A stretch of DNA of 40,973 nucleotides, taken from the NCBI GenBank assembly GCA_034007745.1, contig JAVEQI010000032.1, positions 1 to 40,973 of the forward strand. Direction: 5' to 3'. Under the pieces are notes generated by a model that made no database searches, was not told the origin of the DNA, and saw only the letters and a program-made list of their open reading frames with translations. The position numbers and the translations under genes are program-made. This DNA comes from Desulforapulum sp034007745. Its GTDB lineage: Bacteria; Desulfobacterota; Desulfobacteria; Desulfobacterales; Desulfobacteraceae. This document shows, piece by piece, positions 33,073 through 40,973 of the stretch (the stretch's first letter is position 1; the number at the start of each line of letters is the position of its first letter).

Positions 33073-33285
33073 CTACTCTTTTATCTCATTCTCTGCTTTA
33101 TCAAGATCACCAAAAAAATCATCCAGAGCCCTGTCCACCTTGACATTGACATCAATGGTGATGTGAATGGGCTTAATCTCCACGGGTGCCAGCTGAACAT
33201 CGTGGCTTGTGCTGCACCCGAACACCAAAAGGGACGCCCAAAGGAGTGTAGCACCCATGGCCGGTAACGTTATCTTATTCTTCAT
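33073..33285 (-). CDS. YnbE-like small lipoprotein
   Basis: A 70-residue protein from ATG 33285, spaced 9 nt from AAAGGAG. The lipobox LLVFGCSTS makes it a lipoprotein. The mature part has APVEIKPIHITIDVNVKVD, as in YnbE/YdbL partner proteins. It precedes the ydbL-like gene, the usual order. The GTG at 33291 is an alternative start. Confidence 0.75.
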   Translation of the reverse strand: MKNKITLPAMGATLLWASLLVFGCSTSHDVQLAPVEIKPIHITIDVNVKVDRALDDFFGDLDKAENEIKE

Positions 33286-33439
33286 CTGCACAGTCTCCTT
33301 TAATCTTTACCAACAAGAATTTATCCTATACGTGTTCGATCCCTGAGTCTACATGTTTTTATTAGATCAACCTTGTCGCTCAGGCCGGTGTATCACACCA
33401 GGAATGACCGCATCCGGTTCCATGCCCTCTGGCAATAAT

Positions 33440-34153
33440 TTAAAGCTCCATCGCCTTAGGAAAAAGGATGTTGTTTTCAAGATGGACATGCCTGTGCAGA
33501 TCATCCTCAAACTCCTTGAGTTTCTTGTAAGTAACCACAAAGGTGTTGCAGACATCTTCCGGTATCGCATAATTATTCGCAAGGTGACGGATTTCATGGA
33601 CCGCATCACCGATTTCTTCGTGTTCTACTTGAAGTTTCCCAAGGGAGATCCTTATTATTTCACGATCCTTTTTTACGGGGGCTTCCCCTTTCTTTTTGGC
33701 TGCCTCGGCCCGTTTAATCCCAGGGAAAAGGACCTCCTCCTCTTCAACGAGATGACCTGTCATGTCAGAGACAATCTTGTCGAAAATGGCTGCAATTTTA
33801 ATCACCTCTGGATGTTTGGCACCGTGGACATCCGATATCTTATGGGCATATGCGGCAATCGGCGCCATCTCCTCGTTGAGGTAGCCATGGTGAGTGTTGA
33901 CAATATAGTCGGCAAGAAAAGAGAGATCCCATGCCGCATAATTCTGGCTTCGGTCAAGGGGTTCGCTCTTTGCCGCCTCAATTTCCTGTTGTACTATTTG
34001 ACAATCAAGATTGTTTTCCTGGCACACTGCAGTTAGTGCCACCCCGCCGCCGCAACAAAAATCTATTCCATATTTTTCAAAAACCGCTGAGGTGCGGTAA
34101 TCCTCTGCAACAATTTCCCCTATTGTTTTTGAAGTCTTTTCAGGTTCAGTCAT
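33440..34153 (-). CDS. ric: Iron-sulfur cluster repair di-iron protein (Ric/YtfE/ScdA)
   Basis: A 237-residue Ric protein. The N-terminal ScdA domain has FEKYGIDFCCGGG, and the hemerythrin-like domain has the di-iron histidines/glutamates in NTHHGYLNEEM, HLVEEEEVLFP, LQVEHEEIGDAV, and LHRHVHLENNILFP. It repairs Fe-S clusters and di-iron centres after nitric oxide or oxidative damage. I chose ATG 34153 behind CAGGAG. I saw no HcpR- or NsrR-like palindrome upstream. Confidence 0.93.
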   Translation of the reverse strand: MTEPEKTSKTIGEIVAEDYRTSAVFEKYGIDFCCGGGVALTAVCQENNLDCQIVQQEIEAAKSEPLDRSQNYAAWDLSFLADYIVNTHHGYLNEEMAPIAAYAHKISDVHGAKHPEVIKIAAIFDKIVSDMTGHLVEEEEVLFPGIKRAEAAKKKGEAPVKKDREIIRISLGKLQVEHEEIGDAVHEIRHLANNYAIPEDVCNTFVVTYKKLKEFEDDLHRHVHLENNILFPKAMEL

Positions 34154-34283
34154 GATTTCTCCTGTCTGGGCTTGATGAAACATTAATTATTACGCACTGG
34201 ATAGTAAAACTTATGGCAATAATACTCGATTGTGAAATTTATGCCAACGGCAAATGAAAGTTTCTGAAAAAATTATGGTGACA

Positions 34284-34340
34284 ACTCCTGCCAGGCCTAT
34301 ATCCGTAACTGGACGGATGAAAACCCGGGTCGAATATTGG
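34284..34340 (-). pseudogene. Fragment of a group II intron reverse transcriptase
   Basis: About 19 codons read PIFDPGFHPSSYGYRPGRS, the conserved block FHPxSYGxRPGRS of bacterial group II intron proteins. The frame is not continued by RT sequence on either side; the surrounding 390-nt gap (34184-34574) holds no intact gene. It resembles the fragment at 38464-39074, so both may derive from one intron type. Confidence 0.6.
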
Positions 34341-34574
34341 TTCCCTGTCGGTGAGCCATCTTCGGGCTCGGCATGAAAACACCGGCCAAGCTTCTGGATT
34401 GTGTCGAATCCGTTCGAATGTACGTTGCACCTCCCCAGCAATACTGTGTTTTGCATTGCCTTGGTATCATGGAGTTTCTCGGTCCCTGAAGACTTATACA
34501 AAGAATAATTAGTCACAACTCTGGAAACGGGCAAGCAGGATGCGTGGATAAACTACAGAGCTGTTGAGTCAGAG

Positions 34575-35999
34575 TTAATCATGTACGATGCCCGGGGCTT
34601 GCCAGCCTGCGTCTATTATTTCCATATCCGGACAGTATATCCTCAATAGCAGGTGAAATCCGTCGTCGCCTATTGGAAGCCAGTTAGCCTTTAGAGAGTC
34701 GTTGTCCTTGAGTGCTTCGGGCTGAATAAAAAGGTCCAGTGAGCCATCCTCGTTAAAGGTGAGGGGAGTCCTATCGTTGATGCTGTAGCGATCTATACTG
34801 TTTGGGATCAGGAAGTTGTCATCTCCATAAACGGTGATCGACCAGAATCCGTCCTCCAGTGTTGGCGGCAGGGCTCCTGCTTCGAAATGGACCTTGTAGT
34901 ATCCTCCAGCTTTTAAAGGGCTGCCGTCCGAGTCTCTGTTAGCGCTGGCGTAGATGGCGGCAGAGACCGGGTTGGCACCTAACCCCGCCAGTGCAACCAT
35001 GGCGCGGTAATCATACTCTGTGCCAAACTCAGAAATAGGCTCACCTAGGAACTCCCAGGAGTTCCAATAAACGAAGAACATGCGACTGGATTCTTTTATC
35101 CGTTCATCAACCCTTTTTAACATATCCTTCCAAGGCTTGTCGATGGCATCGGCGTCCTTTCCGAGAACCCCGGGGTCAAAGGTTAGCCCTGGCCCGACCC
35201 CTATCGATCGAAGCTTATCCATCATGGGCTGATCTGCTGCAACAGGGGTATTCTCCTGCATCAACCTATTGGCCTCTTCGAAGAATTCAACAGGGGACAT
35301 GCTGGTAACACGCTCCACCGGAACATAGTCGTACTCTGGGTCGTAGGTCCCAGTAGGGGGAACATAGCTTCCGCCATCGAGATAAGCGGACAGAGGCAGC
35401 AGCTGCATCTGATCTTGAATGTTCCAGACGTTTACAAGGTCATCCTCATCTTCACACAGGGTCCGTCCGATGATCCAGCCGAGGTTCCCGGAGAATTTAA
35501 TTTCTGTCATTCCCGGGGGAACAACGGTATCATGGTCGTCCTCGTTTATGAGGATGCAGACCTGCTCAGCGTAAGTATTCCCTCCACCCCCTCCGGAACC
35601 GGCAATGCCCACAGAATTTGTCCAGCCATCCATAAACTGCATCGAACAGTATCGATCTGATTCAGGCTTTACAAAAACCAAAGGTCCATCTTTCAGATCG
35701 ATAAATGCCTGGGAATAAAGGGTGTCAACATTGGGGGAAACTACTCCCTGAAAGCCGGCTTTTGCCAGATCTGTGGCGTGGTGCAGCTGATTCAGAGGTG
35801 CCTTTTTGGAGCTAGCCTCCACGGTGTTTGTCGCATACTGCATGGTGGCGGCCACCATCACCAGCGGAAGGCTGAAAATATAGGCGTCGGAGATGATGTC
35901 CGTGGGGCTGGTCGAAGAGGAACTGTTGTCGCACCCCACCACCGTAAACAGGAAAAGCAAGAAAAGTAGCAGCCGGAAAAAAAATTTCATCTGTTGCAT
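34575..35999 (-). CDS. DUF1254/DUF1214 lipoprotein
   Basis: A 474-residue protein starting with a lipoprotein signal (LLLFLLFLFTVVGC). DUF1254 follows (DAYIFSLPLVM, GVVSPNVDTLYSQAFIDL, and YCSMQFMDGW), then DUF1214 (GGYYKVHFEAGALPP, DGFWSITVYGDDNFLIPN, DGSLDLFIQ). The family is widespread and has no firm function. A GGGAACTTCCC palindrome lies 60-70 nt upstream. It is encoded downstream of another large lipoprotein. Confidence 0.85.
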   Translation of the reverse strand: MQQMKFFFRLLLFLLFLFTVVGCDNSSSSTSPTDIISDAYIFSLPLVMVAATMQYATNTVEASSKKAPLNQLHHATDLAKAGFQGVVSPNVDTLYSQAFIDLKDGPLVFVKPESDRYCSMQFMDGWTNSVGIAGSGGGGGNTYAEQVCILINEDDHDTVVPPGMTEIKFSGNLGWIIGRTLCEDEDDLVNVWNIQDQMQLLPLSAYLDGGSYVPPTGTYDPEYDYVPVERVTSMSPVEFFEEANRLMQENTPVAADQPMMDKLRSIGVGPGLTFDPGVLGKDADAIDKPWKDMLKRVDERIKESSRMFFVYWNSWEFLGEPISEFGTEYDYRAMVALAGLGANPVSAAIYASANRDSDGSPLKAGGYYKVHFEAGALPPTLEDGFWSITVYGDDNFLIPNSIDRYSINDRTPLTFNEDGSLDLFIQPEALKDNDSLKANWLPIGDDGFHLLLRIYCPDMEIIDAGWQAPGIVHD

Positions 36000-36062
36000 A
36001 TCTCAAATTCCTAAAATAGATGACAGTAATAATATTCAGCGATAGTTTGCTTAATTTGTTTC

Positions 36063-36073
36063 GGGAACTTCCC
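36063..36073. promoter_or_regulatory. GGGAACTTCCC palindrome upstream of DUF1254 gene
   Basis: Same 11-bp palindrome as within 8511-8527. It sits between the stop at 36094 and the start at 35999. Possible operator; no flanking arm extension here as there is at 8511. Confidence 0.35.
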
Positions 36074-36093
36074 AAAAAAACAATCTAACTCCC

Positions 36094-37773
36094 TTAGTTT
36101 TCGTAGTTTACCCGGTAGGGCCCCACCAGGCTGTTAAAGAGTAAGTCTCCGGTGGGAAGGAACTGTATTATGGCGTAGGATCCGTTGCCGTAGTTGCTCT
36201 TGCCGAACAGGGTGCGATGGACGATTTCACCAGTGTCCCAGTCCATGCCGGTAATCTCCCAACCATCCTTGTAATAACCGCTCACCACTGCCATGCTGCT
36301 TGCCTGGGAGTGAATCGGCACCATGCTGGTAGAAGAGACATCAGTGCGGTTCCACACCGATTCCCACTGGTGATTTTCCGTGTTCCAGCGGAACCGCTCC
36401 ACCCCGTAGGAAGGTGGATATACCGGCCCTAAGGTAGTAACACCAAGGATATTGTTTAACTTCTCCATATTATCCGCATCAAAGGGCAAATTGTTGACCA
36501 CAAAAGCTCCATAGCCTCTTACCACCACCGATTGTTCTGATTGAATCCATGCCGGGGGAGTGTCAAAGCCGCAGGTCACAGGAATCTGCCCGGCAATGCG
36601 GCGGGATTTGGTACCAGGCTTATGAACAAAACTTTCTGGTATTTCATCCCGCCAGAAGGCCACAAGATTCATCTGTTTGCAACCGTCGGTTATAACAACC
36701 AGCCTGTCCGCATCGTCACCAAAGCCCATGAGGGTGGGAGTGGAACCTGTTCCTGTCGTATGCTTAACGATAGGAGGTGTTTCTTCTGAAAAATCATAGG
36801 AAGAACTCCAAGCTCCATAGGCCTCCTCGTCAGACAGCTCAGTGCCTGTCCAAACAAGCTTTCGCATTTTTGTATCTGTGGCCAGGTATATTCCATTTTT
36901 CTCGTCTATAGCTACCGAGTTGCTGGTTTTCTCATTTTCGAAAGACAGCATTGATTTAATAGAGTCAAGTGTCCGATCCACTACGGCAATTCCGTTGGAG
37001 AAGTTGATTACGAGAAAACCATCGTAGGTCATTGTCAGGCCGCACAAAACCGCCCCTTTGTCTGCCGCACCTATCTCCTCGATGGCATTTTCCATCATAT
37101 ATTTTATCTTTATCCCAGCAGAGGGATTTTCCTGATCATTGAGGGCAAATGCAAACACTCCGTTACCAAAATTTGCATAAAGAACGTTGTCTCGGTCTAC
37201 AGCAGAATAAATGCCGTTGGCTATGCGTAAGCGATATTTTTCTCCGTAGTTATCCATGAGTTCTAAGTCTACCTCGTCAGAATTCATCCCCTCAAATGTA
37301 GCCCCTCCGACCTTTTTATGTGTTTCAGGGTCGATGAATTTTAAATCATCGGATAAATACGCTGGAGCATTTTCACGAGCCACCTCCTTCCATCCACCAT
37401 CTCTGACATCTATGTAGGAAACCCTGTCGCTGCCTATTGCCCACATATGGGAATCCGAAGTTGATGCTAGCGTAACGATATTGACCGGCCCACCCGGGGA
37501 GATCGGCTGCTTCAGGGGATCGACATTAAAAGTTCCATTTGGAGGACCATAGGGAGTAGAGTCACTTTGGGAAGGATCAAAATGAGTTATTCCGTACAGC
37601 GCAGAGGATAAATAGGGATTGGCGACCGGATCTTTTGCCTGGTGCTGTTTATGATTACTGCTATCGTTGCACCCGCTGAGCCCAGGCATTACAATGCTTG
37701 CGCATACCAATAAAATAAAAAACAACAACTTGTGTTTCAACGGTAAATCCTCCATTTTGGGAAAAGTTTCCAT
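36094..37773 (-). CDS. Large lipoprotein, beta-propeller-like, unknown function
   Basis: A 559-residue protein. The hydrophobic N-terminus ends at LSGC, a lipobox, then a linker (NDSSNHKQHQAKD). The rest reads like repeated beta-strands with motifs such as DGFLVINFSNGIAVVDR and NGIYLATDTKMRKLVW, as in propeller (SMP-30/gluconolactonase- or PQQ-like) folds. I do not recognise the exact family. It is followed by the DUF1254 lipoprotein on the same strand, so the two may work together at the envelope. Its ribosome site (AAGGGG) falls in a hairpin. Confidence 0.7.
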   Translation of the reverse strand: METFPKMEDLPLKHKLLFFILLVCASIVMPGLSGCNDSSNHKQHQAKDPVANPYLSSALYGITHFDPSQSDSTPYGPPNGTFNVDPLKQPISPGGPVNIVTLASTSDSHMWAIGSDRVSYIDVRDGGWKEVARENAPAYLSDDLKFIDPETHKKVGGATFEGMNSDEVDLELMDNYGEKYRLRIANGIYSAVDRDNVLYANFGNGVFAFALNDQENPSAGIKIKYMMENAIEEIGAADKGAVLCGLTMTYDGFLVINFSNGIAVVDRTLDSIKSMLSFENEKTSNSVAIDEKNGIYLATDTKMRKLVWTGTELSDEEAYGAWSSSYDFSEETPPIVKHTTGTGSTPTLMGFGDDADRLVVITDGCKQMNLVAFWRDEIPESFVHKPGTKSRRIAGQIPVTCGFDTPPAWIQSEQSVVVRGYGAFVVNNLPFDADNMEKLNNILGVTTLGPVYPPSYGVERFRWNTENHQWESVWNRTDVSSTSMVPIHSQASSMAVVSGYYKDGWEITGMDWDTGEIVHRTLFGKSNYGNGSYAIIQFLPTGDLLFNSLVGPYRVNYEN

Positions 37774-37775
37774 TA

Positions 37776-37799
37776 CACAACCCCTTTGAGTGGGTTGTG
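37776..37799 (-). promoter_or_regulatory. Hairpin over the ribosome site of the lipoprotein gene
   Basis: CACAACCC (37776-37783) pairs with GGGTTGTG (37792-37799). On the mRNA this stem and its loop contain the AAGGGG before ATG 37773, so it could restrict translation. Confidence 0.4.
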
Positions 37800-38463
37800 G
37801 CGGCTAACAACATTTATTCTAACTTTGACCTCTTGCCTCCGGTCCTAATCTCCGGGTGACAATCTCATAACCCCATCTCAGGTAAGCCATCTTTCGTAGC
37901 AATCTTTTTTGGCTCATCACAGATTAGTGTAAAAATAAGATGTTTTTCTGTTAGTGACATGTAATTTCAGCATGTTATAGACTCTACAGCGCTTCAATAA
38001 TATTCTTATCACACTAATCCACGTAGACCCTCTTTTTTTTTGCCTGTAAAGATAATTCAATAAATCGGGTAGTCGGTTAACTCCACTTGTGTTGTTATGT
38101 ACCTCATGGAACTTGTAGGGGAATAAAAACAGCACTCGCACCTGGGCATAACTACTTTGAATACAACCACAAATTCGTCACTAAAACTTACGTCACACAT
38201 AGATATGACTGGAATATCGATTTGCAATAGGCGTGGTGGAGCTAACCGACCACTCCATTTCGATAATTTGAATTATTAAAAATATAATTGATTTTTAAAA
38301 GGGCTGATAGAAAAATTTTTATTGGAGACTTCTTTTGGCCTAGATTAGAGATAAAAGAGACAAAAAAATTAAGAAACAAGTTCTACGTTCAAAATCATTA
38401 ATCACAGCTTCAGAACTCAACCATCCTTGCATTAGGGGAAAAGCCTAATCCTTCAATTGTTTC
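37800..38463. other. AT-rich region without a recognised gene
   Basis: About 660 nt. A 74-codon minus-strand frame at 37917-38141 has no ribosome site or recognised domain. Composition is AT-rich. The region adjoins degraded group II intron sequence and may be recombined debris. Confidence 0.5.
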
Positions 38464-39180
38464 TCAAGTATATTTTTGATATCCTTGATCCCAGGTCATA
38501 GCATTACTCTGCCATTCCCGGATATAAATACCATTAAAGAAAGCCTTGATATCCATGTCCAATACCCAATCATAGCGCCAGCAGTTTCGGCGTACTTGTT
38601 CAACCGCATCTTTAGCACCCCTACCGGGGCGATAGCCATATGAACTCGGATGGAATATCTGCTCCAGCCTTGGTTCAATTATCATCTTTGCCGCCATCTG
38701 TGCTGTTCGATCAGCTACAGTTGGTATGCCCAATGAACGAAATCATCTCCTTTAGGGATCAGAACCTGTCGTACAGGTTGGGGATGATAACTGCCTAAAC
38801 TCATACGGTTCCACAGTTTGTAAAGGTTACTTCCCAAATCGGTTTGATATGCCTGTATAATATCAGCGCCTGATTCGAAGTTCACGCCATCTCTATGCCG
38901 GATGTCACCAGACCAGAACTCAGGTGTCCGTCTGATTTGTCCCAGGATAATGTCAAGATCCCGGTTTTGACATCTGTTGCAATTATCGACACTTCTTCGA
39001 TGGTTCACTTGTGTTCGTCTCCTTCGTTCATACCTTGCGGGATTATTCCCGCCTTTTCCTTTGACGCTCACCACAACCGCTCTTTACGGATGCAGCTCAA
39101 GGCGGTTTGGTATCTTCTCCTGATAGACGACACCGAGAGGCCTACTCTCATCACTGATATAGCATGACTAAACTTATTAA
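38464..39180 (-). mobile_element. Degraded group II intron with broken RT gene
   Basis: The N-terminal RT part (39074-38715; NLYKLWNRMSLGSYHPQPVRQVLIPKGD) is followed by a one-base frameshift near 38741, after which RT sequence continues (LGIPTVADRTAQMAAKMIIE, FHPSSYGYRPGRGAKDAVEQ, LDMDIKAFF). It ends abruptly there, so the catalytic YADD, maturase domain and intron 3' end are missing. Upstream, about 38960-39180, minus-strand sequence resembles group II intron RNA before the ORF. It is a dead intron. Confidence 0.8.
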
Positions 39181-39298
39181 ATCGGCTTAGTCTTCATGGC
39201 ACACCGACATCTATCCTGACACAGGGGGCTGTTGTGAGTTTTGGCAATTCAATTGGTAAAAAAATGGTTGAAAAGCTATCAGACAAGGCGTAAGATTA

Positions 39299-39499
39299 AT
39301 GATTAAAAAACTGCAAAAAGCATTAGTAAAAAAGTTTTTTTTAAATTTGATCTTGAAGCTCATTCCCTTTGGGATAGGTATTATATTAGGATCTATCTCA
39401 CATTGGATCATTCTTAGAAAGTTTCAATATAGTTCTATCAAATTCTTCCATGCGTTAATTGAGCAGGATAAATCTTTAACTGAAACTGAAATAATATAA
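39299..39499 (+). CDS. Possible 66-residue membrane protein
   Basis: A short frame (MIKKLQKALVKKFFLNLILK...) with a basic N-terminus and one hydrophobic segment around LIPFGIGIILGSISHWIIL. No strong ribosome site and no known family. Could be a small membrane protein or chance. Confidence 0.3.
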   Translation: MIKKLQKALVKKFFLNLILKLIPFGIGIILGSISHWIILRKFQYSSIKFFHALIEQDKSLTETEII

Positions 39500-39532
39500 T
39501 AAAGCATTTAACGTCCAATATGAGTAACTAAT

Positions 39533-40033
39533 ATGATTCAAAAGAAAAATGAATTCGGCCCCGACTATGCATCTGTTGAGGATGACACGTTTAAAACCAA
39601 ATACCGGGCGAGCTGCTACTGCAAGACAGTCCAATACGAAGTGTGCGCAGATCCTATGGATGCAAAGATATGCCATTGTCTGGCCTGCAAAAAATTGCAC
39701 GGTGCTCCCATGCAGTGGGCAGCCATATTCCATAAGCGTGATGTCAGGATAACCATCGGTATCGATCATCTGCATTTCTACAACAACGAGTCTAATAAGC
39801 ACGAGCGCATTCTTCCATACAAAGTCAGCTGCGATATATGCGGAACTCTGATTGCCGATGAAGGGCGTAGAATGTGGCTTGCCTTTCCATCTCTTTTTGA
39901 TTTCGGGCATGTTTCGAAAATTCCAGACAGCTTCAAGCCTAGTTGCCATTTGTTCTACGGTATGCGGGTGTTTGATATGAACGATGATTTACCTAAGTGG
40001 TCAGGTCATAAAAATCATTCAGAACGGTTGTAA
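39533..40033 (+). CDS. GFA-family (CENP-V) zinc-binding protein
   Basis: A 166-residue GFA-family protein. Zinc cysteines are in ASCYCKTVQYEV, ICHCLACKKLHGAPMQWAAIF, and VSCDICGTLIADEG. The C-terminal LFYGMRVFDMNDDLPKW fits the family end. Members include glutathione-dependent formaldehyde-activating enzyme, but many do other things; do not infer formaldehyde use from this alone. The ribosome site is poor. Confidence 0.85.
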   Translation: MIQKKNEFGPDYASVEDDTFKTKYRASCYCKTVQYEVCADPMDAKICHCLACKKLHGAPMQWAAIFHKRDVRITIGIDHLHFYNNESNKHERILPYKVSCDICGTLIADEGRRMWLAFPSLFDFGHVSKIPDSFKPSCHLFYGMRVFDMNDDLPKWSGHKNHSERL

Positions 40034-40135
40034 GAACGCGAAAAGAATACGCAAGGTACAGTGGTCCCCGGCTATCCGACTCGAGCCACAGATGTTCAAA
40101 GTTAGCCAATTGTATCATTCTAAGGAGAAATTTCT

Positions 40136-40768
40136 ATGGCTTCTGCAGAAACGAAACTCAAATCCCTGGCCGTAAGCCTCGGTGTCGATTTGGTTGGTGT
40201 AACCACCAGAGACCTCCTTGCTGCCGGGCCGCTATCTGCCGATCCGCGCTACCTTCTGCCATCAGCAAACTCGGTTATTTCTTTTGCTCTCTCCCTGGAT
40301 AGGGATATCCTACAGGATTTTATCAGTAAAAAGAAGTGGCGACCCCACTGCGACAACCGAAAAGTCATCGCTCAGAAGCTTTATACGATCGGAGATACGC
40401 TTGCCGAACAAATACGATCGGAAGGATACAAGGCCGTCAACGTAGACCTCAATAACAACTATCCAGGTTGGAGCCAGTATTGGGGAAAGGACGACTATTT
40501 TGCCAACTTTCCGGTAGTCACCCTGGAAGCTGCTGAGTGGGTGGCAGGGATAGGATTAAAAGGGATCGGGTTTGATACCATTTCTGCGGACAGTTCCGAT
40601 ACCCAGGCCTATCCCATCCATAAGATTCTGCTTGGATCGGATATGGTGATCGTTGAAAACTTGGCAAACCTGGATCAACTGCAGGCCGGGCCTATTAAGT
40701 TCATCTGTTTGCCCCTCGCCTTTCAACAGGCAGACGGATCTCCGATCCGGGCAGTGGCCTTTATATGA
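40136..40768 (+). CDS. Chimeric QueG-like / cyclase-family protein
   Basis: A 210-residue frame with two unrelated halves. Residues 1-110 (LGVDLVGVTTRDLL, SANSVISFALSLDRDI, VIAQKLYTIGDTLAEQI) match the N-terminus of epoxyqueuosine-reductase-like/reductive-dehalogenase-like proteins, but the 4Fe-4S cysteines are missing. Residues 111-210 (GWSQYWGKDDYFANFP, EAAEWVAGIGLKGIGFDTIS, HKILLGSDMVIVENLANLD, DGSPIRAVA) match the C-terminal half of the cyclase/KynB family. The join is at nt 40455-40466. An AAGGAG ribosome site (40119-40125) is present. Probably a deletion fusion and likely non-functional as either enzyme. Confidence 0.8.
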   Translation: MASAETKLKSLAVSLGVDLVGVTTRDLLAAGPLSADPRYLLPSANSVISFALSLDRDILQDFISKKKWRPHCDNRKVIAQKLYTIGDTLAEQIRSEGYKAVNVDLNNNYPGWSQYWGKDDYFANFPVVTLEAAEWVAGIGLKGIGFDTISADSSDTQAYPIHKILLGSDMVIVENLANLDQLQAGPIKFICLPLAFQQADGSPIRAVAFI

Positions 40769-40811
40769 TTATCAGGTCTTTAATCTTGAATTAAATTTTA
40801 CCATCTATATG

Positions 40812-40836
40812 CACCGGATAAAACCGGTGATTTTGT
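40812..40836 (+). terminator. Probable terminator after the chimeric gene
   Basis: CACCGG (40812-40817) pairs with CCGGTG (40824-40829) around six bases, followed by ATTTTGTTATT. Modest stem and imperfect T-run. Confidence 0.5.
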
Positions 40837-40872
40837 TATTGAAAATCAGTAGTGTCCGGTTAGGTTCTTGCA

Positions 40873-40965
40873 TAATCGGCACGGCCGGAACGAAACTTGA
40901 CTTCCGGCAAAACGAACCTTGAAACTCTACCAGTAGCGACGACTTGGCAAGAGTTCCATAGTAAA
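40873..40965 (+). repeat. Two-hairpin dispersed element, copy 2
   Basis: Aligns with 19555-19645 from GGCACGGCCGGA onwards. GCCGGAA pairs with TTCCGGC, and AACTCT with AGAGTT forms the second stem. In the second stem at least one pair differs from copy 1 on both sides (C-G to U-A). The window ends 8 nt later. Confidence 0.7.
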
Positions 40966-40973
40966 TCAGGTGA

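Noticed and set aside
33353..34036. 227-codon plus-strand frame
   Set aside because: Antisense to ric; shadow of its codon pattern.
37917..38141. 74-codon minus-strand frame
   Set aside because: No ribosome site or known family, in AT-rich DNA near intron debris.
39211..39411. 66-codon minus-strand frame
   Set aside because: Overlaps the slightly better plus-strand small membrane frame; no support of its own.

Overview
This window looks like a chromosomal segment of an anaerobic, sulfate-reducer-like deltaproteobacterium (Desulfobacterales type). That is an inference from moderate GC, frequent TTG/GTG starts, a selenoprotein, a five-gene nickel importer, a Ric/YtfE repair protein, orphan DNA methylase, and group II intron debris. 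No tRNA, rRNA or CRISPR array was seen.

Layout. 1-8.5 kb: end of a PfkB sugar kinase, a cold-shock protein, recD2, a broken hicB-like antitoxin remnant, a trmH-type methylase with a hypothetical gene and a possible 42-residue ORF, then a short glutaredoxin-like gene with an in-frame UGA (probable selenocysteine), a LOG-family gene coupled to a DNA methylase, and a small hypothetical gene. 8.6-14.3 kb: parE-parC-mltF, tightly spaced. 14.3-24 kb: a HAD phosphatase, uvrB/uvrC, glnS, and ispF-cysS. 24-29 kb: a SAM-dependent methyltransferase, adenosine kinase, and metK-ahcY, which together form a SAM/SAH recycling neighbourhood ending in a clear terminator. 28.9-32.6 kb: the nickel transporter nikK-M-L-Q-O (minus strand), with a TATAAT box overlapped by a 9-bp dyad with a 16-nt spacer, a NikR-like architecture. 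32.7-37.8 kb: ydbL/ynbE-like genes, ric, and two large lipoproteins. 37.8-41 kb: an accessory stretch with a degraded group II intron, a GFA-family gene, and a gene that appears to be an in-frame chimera of a QueG-like N-terminus and a cyclase C-terminus.

The main discovery is the gene at 5922-6149. Ordinary ORF calling cuts it at two UGA codons. Both UGAs are followed 9 nt later by a hairpin whose apical loop lies about 18-22 nt downstream and contains GU, as expected of bacterial SECIS elements. The predicted product carries Sec in a U-P-F-T active site and a second Sec at the C-terminus (U-R-V-stop).

The intergenic DNA is rich in dispersed small repeats: a modular two-part element in several copies, G-rich AGTGGGT-type arrays starting at gene 3' ends, GCTAAAAGC-type palindromes, and a 181-bp imperfect inverted repeat behind glnS.
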